From assembly GCA_015680635.1 (NCBI GenBank), contig JAABOA010000698.1, forward strand, positions 1 to 12,227: 12,227 nt of DNA, given 5' to 3'. Source of the stretch: Lunasporangiospora selenospora (Eukaryota > Mortierellomycota > Mortierellomycetes > Mortierellales > Mortierellaceae). The stretch's first letter is position 1. Each line of letters begins with the position of its first letter. Below, one piece after another: positions 1 through 8,553 of the stretch. The notes under the pieces are model-generated. The model searched no databases, was not told the origin of the DNA, and saw nothing but the letters and a program-made list of their open reading frames with translations. Made by a program: the position numbers and the translations under genes.

Positions 1-19
1 AAAAAAAAAAAAAAAAAAA
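1..19. repeat. A19 homopolymer at the window edge
   Basis: Nineteen consecutive A residues open the window. Read on the minus strand they are a T run inside the first intron of the ML-domain gene, which starts at position 77 and runs off the edge. A T-rich tract close to a 3' splice site would be normal. A homopolymer at position 1 is also a typical place for an assembly to break, so this may be a contig end. Confidence 0.8.
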
Positions 20-77
20 TTAGGCCACGAGTTTTAACAAAAGGGGGACTGAGAAGAAGACAAGAAAAGGTCCTTAC

Positions 78-542
78 ATCAGTGGGCCAAGACCTATCGA
101 GTTGGAAACAGGCACGAATATGATTCCAGCCTGCAGGGATGGGGCACCGAGGACCACCCTGGATCTTAGTCAGCATCTCACAGAGGTCAAATGACTGATC
201 CAAGACCGTGAAAATGAGCTTTCTGGCGGTCAATCGCACTTGGGCCCCCTGCTCGACAGATGTTCTGAGGTAGCCGTCGACGCTGACACAGGCATTGCAA
301 CCTGAGCACAAATGTTCATTTGAGGAAATGTCCCTAATTTGAAACAAGTCGGTTGATGTGCCCATAGTACGGAATCGCTCATTTTCCACGGACATAGCAT
401 GTGGGTTGCCTTTTCTCAGTGCTGATGTCGGATGCGAGTGAAGCCGGGAGTTGGAGAGATGCTCCTTGACCGCCATTGCTTGCGCAAACTCACCAAGGAG
501 CAACGCGGGCAAGAGTAGAGCTAATACTGAGAAAGTTTTCAT
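78..542 (-). CDS. Secreted ML-domain (NPC2-like lipid-binding) protein, 5' exon only
   Basis: The frame starts at ATG 540-542 and stays open for 155 codons to a GAT|GTAAGG splice donor (intron from 77 downward), so the 3' part lies outside the window. Residues 1-22 form a signal peptide: MKT, a Leu/Ala-rich core, then a likely cleavage near AQA. About 50 polar residues follow. Residues 75-147 look like the ML (MD-2-related lipid-recognition) fold: a Cys cluster (C79, C82, C85), a V-S-V-D-G-Y strand, the family's G-A-Q-V strand, D119-L-C121, and C133-P-I-P-A-G followed by C145. Known ML proteins of the NPC2/PG-PI transfer group bind sterols or phospholipids; secretion is inferred from the signal peptide. 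The final Cys-containing strands must be in missing exons. A GTGAGT at codons 17-19 could act as a donor, but reading through gives a sensible protein. ML family is fairly firm; the ligand is unknown. Confidence 0.78.
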
Positions 543-1258
543 TTTTGCTGCGATCCTCTTTGCCCTCCTTGCTTTCTTTGGTCGAGGTTAAAAGTGGTTG
601 AGGAAGAAAAAAGGATCGAGAGAGGTGTTTAGAGCCCAGGCGTTGATGCGAAGAAGAAAGAAAAAAAATGGCAAGTGAAAAAAAAGACGAGAGTGAACAG
701 GAACAAGCACAATGCTGAACCCCTACATGGGAGTGAACAAGGGCTTGGCATGTCAACAGTGGCCATCTTCCTTGATACTCTGCGCTGTCCATGCAACACC
801 CGACTTTGAGACTCTTTGATGCTTCACTTACATCTTTCTCTTTCCTCTTGGCTAATGTTTCTGCACGCAGACAAATAAACTGGTAAAGAATGGAACATCA
901 GTCCCCTTTCCCTCTCCCCTCATTAGAGCACGAAGGACATTATAGTTTGACCTTTAAAACTGTCCCAGAATCTGTGAATGCATTCATCGGACCATACAGG
1001 AATGTGGAACTTGCACCACCCTGGCCGAAGCGCCTGGCCATACACGTATAATCTACCAGCCGAGCGTATCTCCCACCTCTCTGCTGATATGTCTGGTATA
1101 ATTTTAATCTCTATTTGATTTTTTTTTCCTGTCGACCTATGAGCAAGGGGTGTCTTCACCTACAGAGTCAACGACGAATAGCAGTAGTAAGAAGGCAATA
1201 GTCTCCTCTCCACCAAACTTTGCTAAACCCAAGATTGAAAGAATAAATGAGTCGCTCT
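543..1258. other. Intergenic: ML-gene upstream region and Myb/SANT-gene 3' UTR
   Basis: This stretch separates two minus-strand genes in tandem. The part next to 542 is the ML gene's leader and promoter; on the minus strand it is pyrimidine-rich with T runs (purine-rich on the plus strand, about 600-690). I see no clear TATA box. The part next to 1259 should be the 3' UTR of the Myb/SANT gene. There is no AATAAA on the minus strand there; ATTAAA at 1103-1108 (minus) is the best weak poly(A) signal candidate. The small open frames here have no coding character that I recognise. Confidence 0.5.
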
Positions 1259-2758
1259 TTAGCTGTTCGTCTGCTGCATTTCCCATTGCAGCCGAGTTCG
1301 CTCTAATGCCAACTTCTCGCGCTCAAGGGCAATCTTGTCTACTTCCACTTTGACTTTTTGTTCCTCCAATGCCAGCGTTCGCATCAGATAGGATCGATCG
1401 TCGGGGTCTAATTGACTAGGCATAACCGGCATTGGCAATTCCATCTTGCTAGTGCTCAACAGCTGGGGTTGTGAAGGGTGTCGAGTAAGTTTAGATTGCC
1501 CCATCAATGGCGGTGAAGACAGAATCCTTTTAGGGAGCCTGTTAACCTGTCTGTTGTTGGTTGGAGATCCAAAGGCCGTATTGGCGGATGAGCGGAGAAT
1601 AAGCGAAGTCGGGTCAAGGCCTCCTTCGTTGACATCATCATTTCCCTCAAATGTGTTTCCAAAGTCAGCTTCGTCCGTGCCTTGACCGTCGTACTGATAG
1701 CCACCATCATTATCATCGCTGTCACTGTCCGCCGCCACTGCACCCCCTGTAGAGACATTGGAGAGATCTGTCAAGTTGGGTAGAGCGGGTTGCTGATATC
1801 CTGGAACCGAGTTTCTCGCGTCCGTCTTTTGCCTCTTGGATCCTGTTGAGGGCTGTGCGCCTCCTGTTTGCAGGTAGCCCAGAGAGGTCGCCGCTGTGGT
1901 CTGTTGCTGGTTTGGCACGGATTCTTGCGCTGATCCTGTAGAATGGCTATTCCCACTCTGACCGTGTCCGCCATGACCACCTGGGGCTCGCCGTTTTTGA
2001 CTAGCTACTGGATCGGGTGGCAGACTGGTAGGGCCTGTCGGGAGAATGAGCGCTGTTGCCGTCAGAATGTCGGCAGTAGTCTGACCGACACGATGATGTG
2101 TTGTTGTCAAATTGGGTGCAATAGGCCTTAAGGTAGTGGCGCCTCGATAGTTCTGGTGTGGAGTCGAGTTGCCACTACTATTGCTGCTTCCACCAATGGC
2201 ATTGGATGTACTTGCCGCCAAGACATGACTAGGTGTGATCATATTATTGGTATTTGAGCTTTGCCCAGTGGTGATAGTCGGCGAAGCGGCAATGGTGGTA
2301 CTTGGAGTGGTGGCGACGGGTGGTCTAACGATGTTCGTTCCTGCCGAGTCCGCCGAGGCTCCGCTCGGGTTTCCAGGCGCAGATTCCAGAGCTGGGTCAA
2401 TGACTTTACCCTGAATATGAGCCAGTTTGGCAAGAAGGTCGTTCTTGGTCTTGTCTTCTCTTGACTCTTTCTTTTGGTTCCTGAGATGGGGGGTGGCTCG
2501 CATGGCCATGTAATCAATGATCATCTTGTCACATCGAGATCGACATGTCCTAGGTAAAGGCGACTTTCCATCAGGCCTTGGCTTGCAATTATTCTTGAAT
2601 TCATCTGCAATGGTGTTCCAAGCAACCATGATGGCTCCGTCCCTGGATGATATCTTGTAAGGACACGGTTTTGCTCGGAGGACAATCTCTAGGAGCAAAA
2701 TCTCGTCATCTTTGTGGAACCGGAACCGTTGTCTCCGGTCATCATCATCGTCTGCCAT
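1259..2758 (-). CDS. Myb/SANT-like DNA-binding protein with C-terminal coiled coil
   Basis: An uninterrupted 499-codon frame runs from ATG 2756-2758 to TAA 1259-1261. After an acidic start (M-A followed by six Asp), residues about 12-90 form a Trp-containing helical domain: F-H-K-D-D-E-I-L-L-L-E-I-V, then W-N-T-I-A-D-E-F, then a basic C-R-S-R-C-D-K-M helix. This resembles the Myb/SANT-like or trihelix-type domains common in fungi and in transposon-derived regulators. Residues about 120-335 are low-complexity (Ser, Thr, Asn, Gly, Gln, Pro). About 338-380 are strongly acidic (S-D-S-D-D-N-D-D type), like an activation region. About 450-497 are a charged heptad-like helix rich in L-A-L-E-R, a likely dimerising coiled coil. 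A nuclear transcriptional regulator is inferred; targets are unknown. It is divergent from the NGL2-like gene. No transposase catalytic domain is visible, so I do not call it a mobile element. Confidence 0.82.
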   Translation of the reverse strand: MADDDDDRRQRFRFHKDDEILLLEIVLRAKPCPYKISSRDGAIMVAWNTIADEFKNNCKPRPDGKSPLPRTCRSRCDKMIIDYMAMRATPHLRNQKKESREDKTKNDLLAKLAHIQGKVIDPALESAPGNPSGASADSAGTNIVRPPVATTPSTTIAASPTITTGQSSNTNNMITPSHVLAASTSNAIGGSSNSSGNSTPHQNYRGATTLRPIAPNLTTTHHRVGQTTADILTATALILPTGPTSLPPDPVASQKRRAPGGHGGHGQSGNSHSTGSAQESVPNQQQTTAATSLGYLQTGGAQPSTGSKRQKTDARNSVPGYQQPALPNLTDLSNVSTGGAVAADSDSDDNDGGYQYDGQGTDEADFGNTFEGNDDVNEGGLDPTSLILRSSANTAFGSPTNNRQVNRLPKRILSSPPLMGQSKLTRHPSQPQLLSTSKMELPMPVMPSQLDPDDRSYLMRTLALEEQKVKVEVDKIALEREKLALERTRLQWEMQQTNS

Positions 2759-3240
2759 CTTATTCTTTTTCTACAGCAGTGTGCAGGAAAGAGAGAGAGA
2801 GGGAGAGAAAGAGTATTCTAGCAGGCAGAATGAAGCTACAGCTGTTCGCAATTGTGGGATAGTTGTGGTGAGGGTGTATCCAGTATTCTGGGGGCCTCTT
2901 CTCTAGCCCTAGAGTTTGGTTAATAGAGAAAGGCGACTTTACGTGCAATTGCGTGTCTTCTATGGTTAAGAAAATAAGTGGTCAGTATAAGTTAACGTCT
3001 TGCCAGCGTAATCTTGTCAGTGTAATCCTGTAGTAGCACTCAGGCTTCAGGTTTAATCTCCAATAGTCAAATCTCTAGCCAGCACAAAATGGGTTGAATC
3101 GCTGTGCACTTGCAGGTAAGATGGCACAATTCCCTTACCGTTCTAATCAACTGTGGGCTTTTGAGTGTCCTTCTGCTCCAAGTGGAGGTGATGATCAAGT
3201 AGAAACGGCGCATGATGCAAGCTGACCTCTTAAAGCAAGT

Positions 3241-3250
3241 CACACGTGTG
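3241..3250. promoter_or_regulatory. CACACGTGTG palindrome containing an E-box core
   Basis: This perfect 10-bp palindrome has CACGTG at its centre (3243-3248), the classical binding core for bHLH factors such as Pho4, Cbf1 and Tye7 in fungi. It lies 242 bp upstream of the NGL2-like start codon and about 480 bp upstream of the Myb/SANT start, so it could serve either gene. Binding is inferred only from the motif. Confidence 0.4.
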
Positions 3251-3379
3251 TTTTTAGCTAAATTGAGGGCGCGTTGGAGGGGTTGGAGCAGAGAACCGAT
3301 GTGTTTGGTTCAGAGTGTCACCCCCCGGGGCATGGCGATTAGGAAAAGGAATGGGTCCGGCCCCGAGTGACCAAAGTGC

Positions 3380-3387
3380 TTAAATAG
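3380..3387 (+). promoter_or_regulatory. TATA-like element of the NGL2-like gene
   Basis: TTAAATAG stands 105 bp upstream of the NGL2-like ATG. Transcription starting about 30 bp downstream would fall in the pyrimidine/adenine-rich segment at 3410-3430 and give a leader of 65-80 nt without an upstream ATG. The match to TATAAA is imperfect. Confidence 0.35.
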
Positions 3388-3491
3388 CCAGTCCTGCGGA
3401 CATTGGTGCCTCTTTACAAAAGCAACAGCCAGTCCAAACATTTCCTTTCCTCACTATATTTTTTACCAGCCATTCCTATCCATCTGCAACT

Positions 3492-5683
3492 ATGTCGCGC
3501 CCACACAGACGAATGCTCAATCTTCCTAGCGGCGACAACCTTCTCCATGGATCAAAGGCCATAAAGCTCCACAAGAAGAGGGAGCGTTTCCTCTTCATGA
3601 CATACAATGTAATGCAGTCATGGCCTATGCTTTCAGGGCTCAATGATTCATTAACGTGAACTAGACACTTATTTTGCTTTGACTAACCTAGCACTTTAAC
3701 GCAGTTGCTTGCCCAAGCACTTGTCCGCCGTGACATGTTTCCCTTAGCGAGCCAAAAGGCCCTTCGCTGGAAGCATCGCCGACAGAATTTACTCCAAGAG
3801 TTCTTGTCGTTTAGTCCAGATCTGGCCTGTCTGCAAGAAGTTGACTTTTGGGAAGAGACCTATCTCCCGGCACTAACCAAGGCTGGCTATGAAACCGCGT
3901 ATTATCGCAATTTCAGTAAGAAACATGGCTGTGCGATCGTTTGGCGAAAGGCTAGGTATGTCCGTGTGGAATGTACCAGTAAGGAGATGGTGCCTTGGAT
4001 TAGTTGTAATGCTAATATTTATTTCTCTGTTTGATTTTTGAATAGGTTTGAAAAACTTGAGCAGCTCACCATTGAGTACGATGATCATGGCCAGCCCACC
4101 TTTTCCACCGGAAATGTTGGTCTCCTTGTGGCCCTGAAGCCTACCCAGCCAAAGCCAGCCGAGAATCCCGATCCTAATGCAGACATGGTTCTTTCCGATG
4201 AATTGGACATCGAAGCTGATGGTTATGACGACGGCCCATCCCCAAACCCACCCGGGGGTATCCTTGTCGCGACGGTAAGAAACAAAAAATAAAGACGATA
4301 CTCCAGTATAATAACTGTCGGTGGATCAAACTTAAATGGAGCTCTGACAATGTTACTCTAAACTCTAGACCCATCTCTTCTGGAGACCAGATGGATCGTA
4401 TGAGCGCCTACGACAGGCCACCATTTTTATGGATAAAGTCCGCGAATGGAATGAGAAACGCAAGTTCACCGTACTCATCGGCGGAGGTAATTTGATAAGA
4501 GGCAATCTCACGGATAGTACGCAACTTGCAAAATAATCCATTCCGTGTTTTTTGGTCGCTCACTATTGTTCTTTCACCACTGCTCGGCATGGTAGACTTT
4601 AACACGACACCCCGCGATGCTGCCTACAGGGCTATGACGCGAAACGAGATGCCCACTAATCAGATACCCGACTTGGAGAAATGGCTTGTCAAAGAGGTTA
4701 CCCAAGTCAATGAAATTACCAAAGGCAATCCAGAGTCAACTTCACCAACTGTTGATGGAGACGCGAGTGTCACTAAAGTGCATGCCGATGATTTGATGAC
4801 CCAGCTAACATCTGAGACCCAAAAGATAAATCTCAACGATACAAAATCGAGTGAAAATAGTCTTCCCTACCCTGCCCCACCGACTGGTATCAAGGTCCCT
4901 TTGAAGTCATCAGCGTCAGACACCACGGAGTCGACCTCGCCCACCAAAGCCCCCAAAAGCACTAATGATGGTAGCTCTTCCTCATCAGCGGATCTTCCTT
5001 ACCCTACCCCACCGACTGGCATTAAGATCCCTTTGAAGTCATCGGTGTCAGCCTCCGCATCCGCTGAGGACACCAAAAGCAGTAACGACGACAAAACATC
5101 GTCATCGGTGGATCTTCCTTACCCTGCCCCTCCAACTGGTATTGCTATCCCGGCCAAGTCCAATGGATCCAATGCATCGCTATCAACCATTGTAGATGCA
5201 GCCGAGTTTGTGACCTCGAAGGATCCCAAGATCAAAAGACTTGCAGCATCTGTAGAGGATGCGCCTGTGATAGCACCACTGGAAGCATTTACACCTCCTC
5301 GAGATCTAAAGGCCTCAATTGAGAGCCACCCGAGATGTATCAGTATCTATGGCCAGTACGAGCAACTCTCACAACAATACCCGCCCGAAATCAAGCCTGA
5401 GGACCCGAATGCGTCTCAAAATGAGTCAAAGCCCACTCCTGCGCCGATCGAGTTTGTCCATGGAGAGCCAACTTTTACTAACTATGCAACATGGTTCAAG
5501 GATACCCTGGACTATGTCTACTTGTTGGATGAGCCGGTTCCCGAGAATGGCGCTCAACTAATCCCGCTCAAGTTACTCGAGATTCCTGACAAGTCTTTTT
5601 TGGGTCTTGGTTTACCCGACGAAAACTTTTCGAGCGATCATTTGTGCCTCATGGTGGATTTTGCAATCCTTCCACGGGAGTAA
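3492..5683 (+). CDS. NGL2: RNA exonuclease of the CCR4/Nocturnin/Angel (Ngl2-like) family
   Basis: Five exons join in frame: 3492-3608, 3705-3955, 4046-4274, 4369-4486 and 4596-5683, giving 600 aa. The introns are 96, 90, 94 and 109 nt, all GT-AG; intron 1 has a GACTAACC branch site. The protein is an endonuclease/exonuclease/phosphatase (EEP) domain: T-Y-N39 then L-L-A-Q, C-L-Q-E84-V-D (metal-binding Glu), T200-H201-L-F-W, D239-F-N241, E529-P-T-F-T-N, D-T-L-D544-Y, and the closing S-D586-H587. All catalytic motifs are present, and several are assembled only by splicing (GG|DFN is split across exons 4 and 5). Family members are Mg-dependent 3' RNA exonucleases; yeast Ngl2 trims 5.8S rRNA, but the exact paralogue here is tentative. 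Residues about 275-475 are an unusual Ser/Pro/Thr-rich insert with three proline repeats. No signal peptide is seen. Confidence 0.9.
4862..5164 (+). repeat. Three proline-rich coding repeats inside the NGL2-like gene
   Basis: Three 17-codon units start at 4862, 4994 and 5114 (residues 328, 372 and 412) and share L-P-Y-P-x-P-P-T-G-I-x-x-P-x-K-S. They are spaced 44 and 40 residues apart by Ser/Thr/Asp/Lys-rich spacers that are themselves alike (S-S-S-x-D-L-P-Y entries). Similarity is high at the DNA level too (CTTCCyTACCCTrCCCC), which suggests fairly recent internal duplication. They sit between the D-F-N motif and the last third of the EEP fold, so they probably loop out of the catalytic domain as a disordered arm. 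Confidence 0.85.
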
Positions 5684-5708
5684 AGCGACTCGTTATGTAC
5701 TTGTAGAA

Positions 5709-5776
5709 CCTTTCTCTCTTCTTCCCTCTTCTTCCCTCTTCTTCCTACTCTTCCTCTTTCTCTTCCTCCTTTTCCC
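5709..5776 (+). repeat. Pyrimidine tract in the NGL2-like 3' UTR
   Basis: Sixty-eight nucleotides are C or T except for one A at 5747. The tract includes tandem copies of the 10-mer CTTCCCTCTT (5721-5740) and a degraded third copy. It begins 26 nt after the NGL2-like stop codon and would be in that gene's 3' UTR, where it could bind polypyrimidine-tract proteins. No canonical AATAAA for the plus strand is seen in the next 200 nt. Confidence 0.6.
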
Positions 5777-5900
5777 AATCCAGTATTATTTTGCAGTCGA
5801 CACCAACCATTCAAGATGCCTGCTTTCACCATTTTCTTCCCACTTAGAGGACTTAGACATACTCTCTCATCATACGATATGCGATCCAGTGTTTGCGTTT

Positions 5901-5906
5901 TTTATT
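5901..5906 (-). terminator. AATAAA poly(A) signal for eIF3g
   Basis: On the minus strand AATAAA occurs 13 nt after the TAG that ends the proposed last eIF3g exon, or about 135 nt after the earlier in-frame TAA at 6041-6043. It is the only clean AATAAA on this strand in the convergent intergenic space between eIF3g and the NGL2-like gene. Confidence 0.5.
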
Positions 5907-5919
5907 GCACAAAAATAGT

Positions 5920-7718
5920 CTAAGCAGAAGACCTAAAGGCAAACGTAAAGATCAAAGAAATAACACGGTTAGTTGGCTGACTCGGATAAAATGAATACTC
6001 TTGCCTATTTCCTGCTCTACACATCAAATGGAAAAGCGACTTACTTGGCCCATTCCACACGAAGAATCAAATTATCATAACCACGTCCGTCAATCGCCTC
6101 CAATGCCCTCTCAGCATCATCACGCATCGTGAATGAGACAAAGGCAAAGCCCTTGCACACGTTCGTCTCACGATCACGGGCCAAGAAGACACGAGAGATA
6201 TGACCAAATCGCTTGAACAACTCTGAAACATCGGCCTCGGTGGCATCCTCGGACAAGTTGGTGACACGGAGCGTAGGCTGCTCGTCGCGCTTCTCGCGCA
6301 TCGCGTCGCGGTCCTTGGGAGTGGCTCCGGCACGCATATGAGGAGCAATGTACTTGCTGCCCTGCTGCTCGGCCTCGGGGACTACAGTAAGGTAAAAAAA
6401 GGTAGGTTTGATTCGGTTAGAAGACCACGCATCCCACTCAGACAAAAGCAAGAACAAAAAAGAAGAGGGGCTTTTCAAGCCGTGTCATCCACGCAAGCAC
6501 ACATACTGGCCTCCTCGACAGGGGGTGTAGAAGCGCCAGCATCCTCGACTCCCAGCGAATCCTTGTAAGGGCACTTTGTGGTGAAATGGTCGCCCTTGCA
6601 GATACGGCAGAGAATCTTCTTGTTCTGGAGCTGCTGCTTGATCGCCTCCTGCTTCTCATCAACCTCTTCGATAACCTGGTAAAGCAGAGAGAAAGAGAGA
6701 GAGAGTAAACGAAAGTTTAAAGAGAGTTCCTCCCTCGTGCCTCAAATAATCACAGAAATCCATGCTCCACGAGAAAAAAATATATAGCCGCAGCAAGTCC
6801 AGTCAATAAACAGATACTCCCGAGATGGCTTAAAGGTTACCTTGCCGGTGGAAGAGAGCTTCAGCTTGATATTGTCGCCAACATTAGTGGTTGCTGGGTC
6901 AGGTCCAGGCTTGCTTCCCTTCTCCTTACCGAACTTGGGCCACTTCTATAAGATTCCCCAGCAATTCAAAAGGTCATTAAATGGTTAAAGTGGGGACAAG
7001 GAAAACCACTCTTCTCAGTAGAGAAAAGGAATAACGCAACTTTGTGGTTTACCTTGCGGGTAGCAACAGCCTTGTTGACCTTATCGTGGATCAACTTCTT
7101 CTGAGTACGGCGGGTGATCTATTATTCAATGAGGAGTCATAGACAGACCGTTGTCAGAGAGGGTGGACAGTAAGAAAAGGGGAGGAGGGGCGTCGTGCCT
7201 GAAAGGAGTTTGACAAATGTCTCGAGCCGCAGCATGTTTGCGGCCGCTCCCAGAAGGAAAGAAGAGGTTGTGTAAAAAAAAAAAAAGATGTCCGTGCTTG
7301 CAAGAGAGATATAGAGATACAGCGTGGTCGATATGTGTGTGCTTGGTTTGGATGTGGCGTCGTTTGCTTGGGCCTCTTTCTGTGCATCAACAGGTCAGCC
7401 GTTGCAAGATGAGCTGAGTCCTCCTGGGAAACAAGTCGTCTCTGTGTGATCTCCATCATCCATTGTACCAGAGGCAGTGGCTTCCTGAGAGATGAGATCC
7501 ATCCCTGTCAAATGAGAGTTGGAGAAGAATGATGCTGTTCCAGAAGGAGATAGTGAAAAGGGAAAGTGGAAGGGGCCAGGTAAAGGTACCTTGACTTTTT
7601 TGCCATCCTCGTTGATCCTGTATTCGATGTGGGTGGTGATGCCATTGGCATCAGTGAAGGTCTGGGGTTGCTCTTCGCCGTCGACTTCGTCGGCCCAGTT
7701 GGTAGCAGACACTGGCAT
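5920..7718 (-). CDS. TIF35: Eukaryotic translation initiation factor 3 subunit G
   Basis: Six exons on the minus strand join in phase: 7718-7590, 7118-7053, 6945-6841, 6675-6507, 6381-6045 and 5932-5920, giving 272 aa, close to yeast Tif35 (274). eIF3g is an RNA-binding subunit of the eIF3 complex that helps scanning and reinitiation in the cytoplasm. Residues 7-13 (N-W-A-D-E-V-D) are the N-terminal peptide that in this family contacts eIF3i. A C-x2-C-x3-H-x4-C zinc knuckle follows at C123, C126, H130 and C135. An RRM spans about 192-268, with RNP2 L-R-V-T-N-L (194-199) and RNP1 K-G-F-A-F-V-S-F (233-240). Introns are 471, 107, 165, 125 and 112 nt; the first is unusually long and holds a T13 run (7274-7286). 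The end is ambiguous: without the last intron the frame stops at TAA 6041-6043 after E-W-A-K (269 aa); spliced, it ends K-S-S-A. Confidence 0.93.
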
Positions 7719-8125
7719 GATTGTAGTTGATTGGATGGAGCAGGTTCAAATGGGGCCTCGACAGATCTTACAGCAAAGAAAATAACAAACGTTATTAGCG
7801 ACTGGAATTAAATCTTTTAAGATGACGTTGCGCTAAATCCTGGCAGAACCTAACTGGAACTGGAACTGTTGGCCACTTAGACTGTCAAGGCTGGAGGAAA
7901 AGAGGCTGTTGTGGTTTGTCAGATTTCCCTGAACCACCTGAACCAACATTCGCGATCCTTTGCGCTGCCATGATATCCTAGGTCTGATACTTTGGACAAT
8001 AAGATCAACTCGGCGTGACAAAGTCCTCGCTTCTTGAACGTATTGTGCTCGTTGACTCCAACCACAATGTAGCCAAGTGAACTAGCCAGTTGAAAAAACA
8101 AAAAAACTTTTCCCTCTATTAAACG

Positions 8126-8199
8126 TTGTGCGATTTACTTGGATCCCTTGGAACATATTACTACACATTCCTTTTGCACAAAAGTGTGATATCGCACAA
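8126..8199. repeat. Inverted repeat TTGTGCGAT / ATCGCACAA
   Basis: A 9-bp perfect inverted repeat (8126-8134 and 8191-8199) has a 56-nt spacer. It extends by CG(T)T/AACG with one bulged base. The right arm's GCACAAA is also repeated directly at 8176-8182. It lies 410-480 bp upstream of the eIF3g start codon; a role there is speculative. Confidence 0.4.
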
Positions 8200-8527
8200 A
8201 CGCTAGGCCGCTGTCTGATCCAGATTCACCGAAGCCGGTCCTAACAATAACACTGTTCTTTCTCTGCAACCGCACACACTGACAAATGACGAAGCCTGTT
8301 CTCGAGCAGCCCTTTTCTCAATCCACGCAGGTTGACTTTCCTTGTAGCATACCCTAAATTGCCTTTCGTCCTCCTTTACCTTGGCTAAAAACCCCTCAAC
8401 ATCAGTCCCATTACCACAAATGAAAACAACTATGTATTATCGGTCGAGGGTACAGGCATTCCTTAATCTGCCTGTGGGAGCGAGAGAGATGGCGAGAGAA
8501 AGGAAATAGAGGGATAGTGTTGTATAC

Positions 8528-8553
8528 GTGTGTGTGTGTGTGTGTGTGTGTGT
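8528..8553. repeat. (GT)13 microsatellite
   Basis: Thirteen uninterrupted GT units follow TGTATAC. Alternating purine-pyrimidine tracts of this kind can adopt Z-DNA and vary in length between strains. No gene is adjacent. Confidence 0.95.

Larger units (their letters stand above)
2759..3491. promoter_or_regulatory. Divergent promoter region between Myb/SANT and NGL2-like genes
   Basis: These 733 bp lie between two divergent start codons. A purine tract on the plus strand (about 2786-2816, GAGAGA type) becomes a CT-rich leader for the minus-strand Myb/SANT gene. Just upstream of that ATG the minus strand reads CTGTAG, which could be the acceptor of a 5' UTR intron. Nearer the plus-strand gene are a CACACGTGTG palindrome (3241-3250), a CCCCGGGG block (3323-3330) and a TATA-like TTAAATAG (3380-3387). 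No coding frame of substance is present. Confidence 0.6.

Noticed and set aside
490-792. 100-codon minus-strand frame over the ML gene start
   Set aside because: It overlaps the signal-peptide exon of the ML gene in another frame and reads as low-complexity; the ML frame has clear domain features.
7742-7755. GGTTCAAATGG as a tRNA B-box
   Set aside because: It lacks the trailing CC, no A-box lies at the right distance and no acceptor stem can be paired.
7919-8440. Minus-strand open frames with a C-H-A-E deaminase-like motif and intron-like GTAAAT...CTAG
   Set aside because: H-A-E resembles the zinc motif of tRNA adenosine or cytidine deaminases, but no P-C-x2-C follows in any frame, neighbouring frames are equally open, and no start or consistent splicing can be built.
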